A stretch of DNA of 51,034 nucleotides from the NCBI GenBank assembly GCA_021736645.1, contig JAIPFM010000198.1, positions 1 through 51,034 of the forward strand, written 5' to 3'. The notes under the pieces were generated by a model. It saw nothing but the letters and a program-made list of their open reading frames with translations, ran no database searches and was not told where the DNA came from. The DNA comes from Phycisphaerae bacterium (GTDB taxonomy: Bacteria; Planctomycetota; Phycisphaerae; Sedimentisphaerales; Anaerobacaceae). A program made the position numbers and the translations under genes. Below, piece after piece: positions 32,238 to 39,127 of this stretch; positions within the stretch are counted from its first letter, which is position 1, and each line of letters starts with the position of its first letter.

Positions 32238-33362
32238 ATGCAAATTACGCGACAACAGTATATTGAGTTGATGAGTTTTGGCGAGTTCGACCGTCCCATG
32301 TTCAGCGAACTGTTCGGGCCGCTGGTCGGTCTGCCTGAAGAATGGAAGGCCCAAGGGGCCAGCCCCGAAGAGATCGACATGGTCGCGTTTGACTGGGATT
32401 ACGTGCCCTATGTGGACTGCGGCGCCTCCCTGGGTGCGTTCGGTACACCGGCTCCGGAGGTCATTGAAGAGGACGACGAGTACCTCGTGGAGAGGGATTA
32501 CCTGGGGCGCACCACCAAGCTCTGCAAAAAAACAGCCACCATTCCCTTGCCCATGGATTATCCGATGCGTCAGCCCGAGGACTGGGAACGCTTGAAGCCT
32601 TATTTTACATTCAGTGAAGCGAGAATCGATCCGCCCCAGATTGAAAAGGCCAAGTGTCTGCAGCAGCAGGGCTGGGTCGTGCGTGCGGAAATGCCGGGTG
32701 CATGGGACATCCTGCGAGAGTTGATGGGAGAGGAGCGGGCCTGTCTGGCCATGTTCGACTGGCCGGACCTGATCCATGATATACTGGGCACGATCAGGGA
32801 GACCTGTGTCGCATGTCTTGAGCGCGTGACAGAGCAGCTGGTCATTGACCAGCTCTTTGTGCATGAGGACATGGCAGGGAAAACGGGTCCCATGGTGGGG
32901 CCCGGTCTGGTGCTCGCGTACTTCAAACCCTACTATCTTGCCTGCTGGGACCTGGTGTGCGCGCGGGGTACAAAGCTGTTTAATCAGGACAGCGACGGGG
33001 ATATGCGTCCGCTGATCGAGGCGTTCCTTGAGTGCGGTGTGAATGTGATGCATCCTTGCGAGCCGAATGCCGGTATGGACATCGTTGAGATGAGAAAACA
33101 ATACGGCACGCGCGTGGCCATGCTGGGCGGGATCGATAAATTCGTCCTGTATAAAGGCAAGGACGCCATTCAGGCCGAACTGGAATACAAGATGCAGCCC
33201 ATGATGCAGCAGGCAGGCGGTATGGTATTCGGTCTCGACCACCGCATCCCCAATGGTGTGCCGCTTGAGAATTACCGCACCTATGTCAAGCTCGGCAGGG
33301 AAATCCTCGATTTACCGCCTTTGACATCGGAAAGCAGGGGATGGGGGCGCATGGCCTTTTGA
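32238..33362 (+). CDS. URO-D-like (uroporphyrinogen decarboxylase superfamily) protein
   Basis: A 374-residue protein without a signal peptide, so cytoplasmic. It resembles the divergent URO-D-like proteins common in PVC and anaerobic genomes rather than HemE. Recognisable parts are RQQYIELMSFGEFDRPMF at the N-terminus, DLIHDILGTIRETC in the middle, ECGVNVMHPCEPNAGMD, AMLGGIDKF and GLDHRIPNGVPLENYRTYV at the C-terminus. The superfamily includes heme-pathway decarboxylase and corrinoid-linked methyltransferases (MtaA, CmuA). Where MtaA-type enzymes have a zinc-binding H-x-C, this protein reads KLFNQDSDGD, so neither canonical role is supported. It lies 20 bp after the transporter. A role in processing an imported product, for example methylated sugars, is speculation. 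Confidence 0.75.
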   Translation: MQITRQQYIELMSFGEFDRPMFSELFGPLVGLPEEWKAQGASPEEIDMVAFDWDYVPYVDCGASLGAFGTPAPEVIEEDDEYLVERDYLGRTTKLCKKTATIPLPMDYPMRQPEDWERLKPYFTFSEARIDPPQIEKAKCLQQQGWVVRAEMPGAWDILRELMGEERACLAMFDWPDLIHDILGTIRETCVACLERVTEQLVIDQLFVHEDMAGKTGPMVGPGLVLAYFKPYYLACWDLVCARGTKLFNQDSDGDMRPLIEAFLECGVNVMHPCEPNAGMDIVEMRKQYGTRVAMLGGIDKFVLYKGKDAIQAELEYKMQPMMQQAGGMVFGLDHRIPNGVPLENYRTYVKLGREILDLPPLTSESRGWGRMAF

Positions 33363-33400
33363 TGTTCCCCAACATCTATCTTGTTGGAAGTGTTCCAACA
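33361..33400. promoter_or_regulatory. Two adjacent inverted repeats upstream of the cytochrome gene
   Basis: GATGTT-CCCC-AACATC (33361-33376) and TGTTGGAA-GTG-TTCCAACA (33382-33400) are perfect inverted repeats with 6- and 8-bp arms. They begin at the URO-D-like stop codon and lie 83 bp or more before the ATG at 33483. The shared GTTSS/AACA half-site pattern and lack of a T-run favour a regulator-binding region over a Rho-independent terminator. A further TTCCAA lies at about 33430. The regulator is not identifiable. Confidence 0.45.
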
Positions 33401-33482
33401 TGTTAAAGTGGAGGCATACATCGCTGGTTCCAAAGAAAGGTCTGCGATTCATATGCTAAAATAGTCAATTTGAGAGGGCAGC

Positions 33483-36329
33483 ATGTCAAAGGGAATCATG
33501 TTTTTTACAGTCGTTTTCATGGCCATGGCCGTTGTGACAAGCAGGGCCGAGGCGAAAGAAGAATCACTCCGCTCCGGGCTGGACTGCCCCATTCTCTTTA
33601 CCAAACGCGGCAACTACCAGGGGATCCACATTTACGACACCTGTTACCAGTGGCATCCGGGCGGCGGCATCTACATCCTGGAAAATCCCTCTGATCCGCC
33701 GGACAAACACCGCCTCCGAGTCGTCATCGATGGGGACAGCGAAAACTCACTGGGCAAGGGAATGTACTTCGATCCGGATCTCTCCTTTGACGCCAAGAAA
33801 GTCCTCTTTTGTTTTAAGGGCGAACCGGACGGAAGCTCCTGCATCTACGAGATAGGGATTGACGGGAAAGGACTGAGACAGATCACCAATCCCCGGGCGG
33901 ATTACCTGCCCTGTGAAGATGACGGCCAAGCCAAGTCGGTCTACCACGGGCGCAACGGTTCACTCGGGGCGGCACAGGACCTCACACCCGCGTACCTGCC
34001 CGATGGAAAGATTGTCTTCACCACAATGCGGCACAACGGGCTGGTGCCGTGCAACAATACCGGCGTGGCCATTCTCCATGTGATGAATCCGGACGGCAGC
34101 GACATCCATCCCATTTCAGTGAACAGCGAAACGGAATTTGATCCCAGCATCATGGCGGATGGCCGTATTCTCTACGGAAGATGGGAGTACGTTGACAAGA
34201 CGGCGCTCACGATCCAGAGCCTCTGGACAGTGTATCCGAGTGGTACCATGGAAACGGCACTCTATGCCAACAACATGGTTTTCCCTGAAGCCGTGCTTGA
34301 TTCACGCCAGGTCTTTTCAGATCCGCATTACGTGGTCAGCACTTTTTCCAAGCACAACAGCACCCCGCGAGGTGCCATTGCGCTGATCGACACGCGTCTG
34401 GGAAAGAACGACCCTGAGGCGGTCTTTAATTTTTCCGACCCCGGCAATCCTCTGCGTGATACAGGTGAAGCCTGCGAGCCCTATCCGATCAACAAGGACC
34501 TCATGCTGTTCAGCGACCTGCACGGGAAAAAGAACGCCCTGTTTCTGATCAAACGCAACGAGGACGATTCCCTCACACGTGAGCTTCTTTTCAGCGACCC
34601 GGACATTGACTGTCATTCTCCCATTCCTGTGAGGCCGCAGCAGCTCGCGGCCATTCGCCCCCTTCAGGTGGACCGCAGCAAGGACTACGGCTTCTTCCTG
34701 GTGCAGGATGTGTATGAAGGAATGCCCGAAGTGGCACGCGGTTCCATCAAGACACTTCGTGTGATTGAGGAAACATCACGCGTCAGCCCATCACCCGGCG
34801 GCGGACCTTTCAACCAGACGTTCACCATTTCAGCGGCGCTGGCCTGGACCGCCAAGAACTATCTTGGCGAAGTGGCTGTGGAGGAAGACGGCAGTGCGTA
34901 CTTCGAGGTCCCTGCAGGAAAGATGATCTTTTTGCAGGCCCTGGATGCCGAAGGACGATGCGTACGGAGCATGCGCACGTTCATTCAGGCAGCGCCCGGC
35001 ATCACACGTAGTTGTATTGGGTGTCACGAAAACAAGAAGGCCACGTTCCTTGTCAGGAAAACGGCGGTGGCCCAGCAAAAAGAACCGCAGCAATTGCAGG
35101 ATGAATCCTGGGGCTCCGGAGCGATCGACTTCCCCACCATGGTTCAGCCCATCCTGGACAAACACTGTGCAGCGTGTCATGGCGGAGAAGAAGGATTCGC
35201 TGCAGGACTCGATCTCACCGGCGGCTGGACAGAGTACTTCAACAACAGTTACGAAAACCTCGTGTCCAGGCGTGAAGTTCAGTACAAGGCCTCATTGATC
35301 GCCGGTGTTTGCTCCATGAACGGGACAGCCTACTACTCCGCCCCGATATTCCCGGCGTATGCGATCGGATCGCCGGCCGCACCGCTGGCCAGGGTCATTG
35401 TTGAGGGAGACCTCGGACACCAGAACCGTTTTGAACTGACGCGTCCTGAGAGAGACCTCATACTCGCCTGGATCGACGGGAACGGTGCCTACCACGGGAC
35501 GTGGAACTACACGCCAAGGGCGTTCCAGCTTGCGGAGTGGCAGGACACAAAAAAACAGCTGATCGCGGAGATGGCAGACGCAGGCTGTGTCAAATGTCAC
35601 AACACCCAGGGCGGGGGCGGACGATTTGAGCCTGACTGGTTCAATTTGAAAAACCCACAACTCAGCCGTATTCTCCGTGCGCCGCTGGCCAGGGGCGAAG
35701 ACGGTTACGGCGAGGCGCTGTGTCGCGATGCGAAGGTTGATTCTTTCAGGCGGCTTCGCATTTTCAGCACCGGACAATACGAACATGCGGTTAAACCACT
35801 CGACAGTTTTCCCCAACAGGTGTGGCGCAAATGGGATAAGGGCGAAAACAGCGGCCCGCCGGTTGTCTCCTTTGCAGACACCGAAAACAGGCACTATCAG
35901 AAGATGCTCGCCATCATCCGCCAGGGCAGAGACTTGGTCCTGGCGAAGCCGCGTCTGGACATGCCGCGCGGTGAAGTCTTTGCCATTGCAGGCCGGCATC
36001 GCAACATCTACCCGGTTCGTCTGCCAAAAGAACTTCCGCATATCACAGCAGAACAACTCCCGGAAGGAGAGGTGGCACTCCGCTGGGGACTGACAACGCA
36101 CACGTGGGGACTGTTCGCCGATATTTACCGAAGCAGTGAACCGGACTTCAAGCTCAGCGCAGAAACAAAAATCGCCCGTACAGAACTTGGCTGTTTTGTT
36201 GACGGTTCAGTGCTGCCCTCCGGAGAGTATTACTACAGCGTTGTGTTTGACAACGAAAAACAACGCACCCAACCTGTGCGCGTACGCGTTAAGGTCAAAG
36301 GCAGTGACCCTGTTGGGAGCCATCCGTAA
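33483..36329 (+). CDS. Exported three-heme-motif beta-propeller protein (hydrazine synthase alpha-like)
   Basis: A 948-residue protein with a Sec signal (FFTVVFMAMAVVTSRAEA). Residues ~80-420 contain PD40/WD40-like propeller repeats (DPDLSFDAKKVLFCFKG, TPAYLPDGKIVFTTMRHN, NSETEFDPSIMADGRILYG). Three CxxCH heme-attachment motifs follow: C511-I-G-C-H, C562-A-A-C-H and C702-V-K-C-H. The last ~90 residues look FN3-like. This architecture matches a PVC-abundant family with similarity to the hydrazine synthase alpha subunit (HZS_alpha). No beta or gamma subunits or other nitrogen genes are present, so hydrazine synthesis is not implied. I infer a periplasmic c-type electron-transfer protein. It is followed 51 bp later by a DUF1080 gene, which hints at redox sugar chemistry. 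Confidence 0.75.
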   Translation: MSKGIMFFTVVFMAMAVVTSRAEAKEESLRSGLDCPILFTKRGNYQGIHIYDTCYQWHPGGGIYILENPSDPPDKHRLRVVIDGDSENSLGKGMYFDPDLSFDAKKVLFCFKGEPDGSSCIYEIGIDGKGLRQITNPRADYLPCEDDGQAKSVYHGRNGSLGAAQDLTPAYLPDGKIVFTTMRHNGLVPCNNTGVAILHVMNPDGSDIHPISVNSETEFDPSIMADGRILYGRWEYVDKTALTIQSLWTVYPSGTMETALYANNMVFPEAVLDSRQVFSDPHYVVSTFSKHNSTPRGAIALIDTRLGKNDPEAVFNFSDPGNPLRDTGEACEPYPINKDLMLFSDLHGKKNALFLIKRNEDDSLTRELLFSDPDIDCHSPIPVRPQQLAAIRPLQVDRSKDYGFFLVQDVYEGMPEVARGSIKTLRVIEETSRVSPSPGGGPFNQTFTISAALAWTAKNYLGEVAVEEDGSAYFEVPAGKMIFLQALDAEGRCVRSMRTFIQAAPGITRSCIGCHENKKATFLVRKTAVAQQKEPQQLQDESWGSGAIDFPTMVQPILDKHCAACHGGEEGFAAGLDLTGGWTEYFNNSYENLVSRREVQYKASLIAGVCSMNGTAYYSAPIFPAYAIGSPAAPLARVIVEGDLGHQNRFELTRPERDLILAWIDGNGAYHGTWNYTPRAFQLAEWQDTKKQLIAEMADAGCVKCHNTQGGGGRFEPDWFNLKNPQLSRILRAPLARGEDGYGEALCRDAKVDSFRRLRIFSTGQYEHAVKPLDSFPQQVWRKWDKGENSGPPVVSFADTENRHYQKMLAIIRQGRDLVLAKPRLDMPRGEVFAIAGRHRNIYPVRLPKELPHITAEQLPEGEVALRWGLTTHTWGLFADIYRSSEPDFKLSAETKIARTELGCFVDGSVLPSGEYYYSVVFDNEKQRTQPVRVRVKVKGSDPVGSHP

Positions 36330-36380
36330 TCCTTGCCATTTTTTTGTGAACCCATCCATCAGTGAAAAGGAACGTGAACC

Positions 36381-37415
36381 ATGAAGTGCAGACAAAAGCA
36401 TCCGTATCCCAATGGGATTGTCTATCTGGTCAGCGTACTCGTCGTGCTGGGGGCCTTTACCCTGTGTCAAGGCGAAGAAAACAAGGAAGAAAACAAGAAG
36501 GTCTGGACCGATCCTGACACGGCACGCAAGGAAGATTCCGACTTTTCGATCCAGGGGGAATATGGGCTTGTCAAGCCGGGCGCGCCTGCGGGCGTGCAGG
36601 TGGTGGCTCTGGGGCAGGGCCGGTTCGACGCCTATGTGCTTCAGGACGGCCTGCCCGGCCTGGGGTGGACGCGCGCAAAGAAACGGGTGCGCCTGCAGGG
36701 CACACGCGAGGGGGACACGGTCAAGTTCTCGGCTCCGAACACACCAGTCTCGGCCGTGATCCGCAACAGCACGTGTCTGCTCATTGACGAGGATCGGCGG
36801 GAACACATGCTGCCGCGCATCGAACGCCGCAGTCCCACGCTTGGGGCCAAGGCGCCCAGGGGCGCGAAGGTCCTCTTTGACGGCAGCTCCGCAGCGCAGT
36901 GGGACAACGGCCAGATGGCCGGGGGGCTCTTGCTCGCCACGGGCTGCACCAGCAAGCTGCGTTTCAAGGATTACAGGCTCCATCTGGAGTTCCGTACACC
37001 CTACATGCCTTTTGCCAGAGGCCAGGGCCGCGCCAACAGCGGCGTGTACCACAGCGGACGCTGGGAAACCCAGGTCCTCGATTCCTTTGGCCTTGAAGGC
37101 ATGGACAACGAATGCGGCGGCATCTATTCAATTTCAAGGCCGCGCCTCAACATGTGCCTGCCCCCGCTCGCGTGGCAGACGTACGACGTGGACTTTACGG
37201 CCGCCAAGTTCGGGCCGGACGGCACGCGGACCGCGTGGCCCCGCATCACCGTGAAGCTCAATGGCGTCCTGGTGCACGACGCCCTGGAACTGGCCAAGGA
37301 CTTCACCACATCCGCCCCGATCAACGGCCCGCTTTCAGGTCCTGAGGGTCCCGTGTATATCCAGAACCACGGCAATCCCGTGGTGTATCGAAACATATGG
37401 GTCTCCACACCGTGA
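36381..37415 (+). CDS. DUF1080 (3-keto-disaccharide hydrolase domain) protein with extra N-terminal domain
   Basis: A 344-residue protein with a Sec-type signal (VYLVSVLVVLGAFTLCQG). The ATG is preceded by AAAAGGAA. Residues ~50-155 form a beta-rich extra domain (FSIQGEYGLVKPG, FDAYVLQDGLPGLGW) I cannot name. Residues ~165-344 are DUF1080 (PF06439): KVLFDGSSAAQW, YRLHLEFRTPYMP, RANSGVYHSGRWETQVLDSFG, then ITVKLNGVLVHDALEL and IYIQNHG-like VYIQNHGNPVVYRNIW at the end. The family has a concanavalin-like fold, and some members act on 3-keto-glycosides. The partner dehydrogenase that would make the 3-keto sugar is not in the window. The closest redox gene is the heme protein directly upstream. 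Confidence 0.82.
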   Translation: MKCRQKHPYPNGIVYLVSVLVVLGAFTLCQGEENKEENKKVWTDPDTARKEDSDFSIQGEYGLVKPGAPAGVQVVALGQGRFDAYVLQDGLPGLGWTRAKKRVRLQGTREGDTVKFSAPNTPVSAVIRNSTCLLIDEDRREHMLPRIERRSPTLGAKAPRGAKVLFDGSSAAQWDNGQMAGGLLLATGCTSKLRFKDYRLHLEFRTPYMPFARGQGRANSGVYHSGRWETQVLDSFGLEGMDNECGGIYSISRPRLNMCLPPLAWQTYDVDFTAAKFGPDGTRTAWPRITVKLNGVLVHDALELAKDFTTSAPINGPLSGPEGPVYIQNHGNPVVYRNIWVSTP

Positions 37416-37567
37416 GTGGCTGATGCGCTGAGATACAAGCGGACCTGTTGAGTTTGCAGTGTGCATTGGCAGCGTGTGGGTGGGCGGCCTGAATCAAGAC
37501 AGATGGATACCTTTTGTCAAGTTGAAGGAAAATCAGAATGCCTGGTCCAGACAGGTGAGGAGTCTCC

Positions 37568-39085
37568 ATGAATCGCCATCATCTCTTCAGTCTCATTATC
37601 CTGGCTTGTGTCGCTCTTCTGGCAGGCTCGTCCATGCTTGAAGCAGCCGAAACCACGGCCAGGCCCAACATTCTGTTCATTCTCATTGACGACATGGGAT
37701 GGAAGGATATTGGCTGTGCAGGGAGCACCTATTATGACACACCGCATATTGACCGGCTGGCCTCCCAGGGTATGCGTTTCCTGAATGCCTATTCTGCAGC
37801 GCCGGTGTGCACACCTTCCAGAGGTGCCATCTTCTCAGGGAAGTGTCCTGCACGCACACAATTGACCACGGTCTTTAACGGGCCGGCCGGTCCGGACGAC
37901 CGTCTGCACGACAGGAGCAAATATCAGGGTGAAAGGGATCAGACCCTGGAAGCGAGACATCGTCATGCCCTGCCGAAAAAAGAGGTCCTGGTAGCCAAGG
38001 CCCTGGCAGACGGAGGGTACACGACCGGATTTTTCGGGAAGTGGCACATTGGGGAATGCCCCGACTATTATCCTGAGGACCGCGGTTTCCATGTGGCCAA
38101 GGGCTACAGAGCCAAACAGAATGGGGCAAGGGGCCACTGGATGAAGGATTTTTACAAAGATGCTGTGAACCTGGACGGGGTCGACAGGGACGCGTATGTG
38201 GCTGACGTGCTGACTGCTGAATGTGTGGACTTCATAACCGAATACAAGGACGGGCCCTGGCTGGCCGTGCTCTCGCATTACCTGGTTCATTCTCCTGTTC
38301 AGCCAAAGCCGGACAAGCTGGCGCGCTACAAAAACAAGCCCACCACGGATCAGAACAATCCCGGGTATGCGGCCATGGTTGAGTCTGTGGACGACAGTGT
38401 GGGGCGCGTCCTCCAGGCCATCAGCGATCTCGGGCTCGAACAGAAGACACTGGTGATATTCACATCAGACAACGGCGGATTGACACCCAAGAACACGTCA
38501 AACTATCCCCTCATGGGCGGCAAGAGCTTCCCGTTCGAGGCAGGCATGAAGGTACCGTTTATCGTGAACTGGCCGGGGAAGATCAGGCCGGGCACCTCAG
38601 AGCAGCGTATTGTGGGTATGGACATTTACCCCACAATGCTGTCTGCGGCCGGTCTCTCAATGCGTCCGGCGCAGCATGTGGACGGTCTCGACTTGATGCC
38701 GCTGCTCACACAGGGTGCGGCATTGCAGAGGCGCCCGATCATTTTTCACTATCCCCACTACACGCATGCGACCGGGCCGTTCTCTGCCATCATTGCCGAC
38801 GACTGGAAGCTGATACGGTTCTACAATGATGAGCAGGGGGGCTATCTGCTCTATCACCTGGCCGTCGATCCTGAAGAGCAGAATAATGTGGCAGACACGA
38901 ATGCGCCCATGCGTGACAGGTTGATCACACAGCTGGACAGTGCGTTGAGGGACATGAATGCCGAGATGCCCACAAAAAATCCGACCTTTGATCCCAACAG
39001 CCGATCCGGACGGTTCAATCTTGGGACCACAAAGGCGCTTGCGGACAAGGAGCGTGCCTTATTTAAAATGCGTTTGAATCAATAA
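37568..39085 (+). CDS. Sec-exported S1-family sulfatase (C-T-P-S-R)
   Basis: A 505-residue sulfatase with a Sec signal (LFSLIILACVALLAGSSMLEAAE). GGAG sits 7 nt before the ATG. Active-site features are LIDDMGWKDIGC (Asp41-Asp42), the maturation motif C81-T-P-S-R followed by GAIFSGK, TTGFFGKWHIGECPDYYP, HYLVHSPVQP, and IFTSDNGGLTP. It differs from the other sulfatases here in having KCPARTQLT after the maturation site. This GKxPxRxxLT arrangement is typical of exo-acting carbohydrate sulfatases. It starts after a 152-bp gap and lies 42 bp upstream of the GH115 gene, so the two are probably cotranscribed and may act together on a sulfated, uronic-acid-bearing side chain. Confidence 0.9.
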   Translation: MNRHHLFSLIILACVALLAGSSMLEAAETTARPNILFILIDDMGWKDIGCAGSTYYDTPHIDRLASQGMRFLNAYSAAPVCTPSRGAIFSGKCPARTQLTTVFNGPAGPDDRLHDRSKYQGERDQTLEARHRHALPKKEVLVAKALADGGYTTGFFGKWHIGECPDYYPEDRGFHVAKGYRAKQNGARGHWMKDFYKDAVNLDGVDRDAYVADVLTAECVDFITEYKDGPWLAVLSHYLVHSPVQPKPDKLARYKNKPTTDQNNPGYAAMVESVDDSVGRVLQAISDLGLEQKTLVIFTSDNGGLTPKNTSNYPLMGGKSFPFEAGMKVPFIVNWPGKIRPGTSEQRIVGMDIYPTMLSAAGLSMRPAQHVDGLDLMPLLTQGAALQRRPIIFHYPHYTHATGPFSAIIADDWKLIRFYNDEQGGYLLYHLAVDPEEQNNVADTNAPMRDRLITQLDSALRDMNAEMPTKNPTFDPNSRSGRFNLGTTKALADKERALFKMRLNQ

Positions 39086-39127
39086 CTGCCAACCCTGACT
39101 GATACACACGAGACAAAGGAAATTAAC

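Noticed and set aside
33483..36329. Hydrazine synthase (anammox) function
   Set aside because: There is only family-level similarity and three CxxCH motifs. No HzsB/C-like, hydrazine dehydrogenase or other nitrogen genes are present, and the neighbours are carbohydrate genes.
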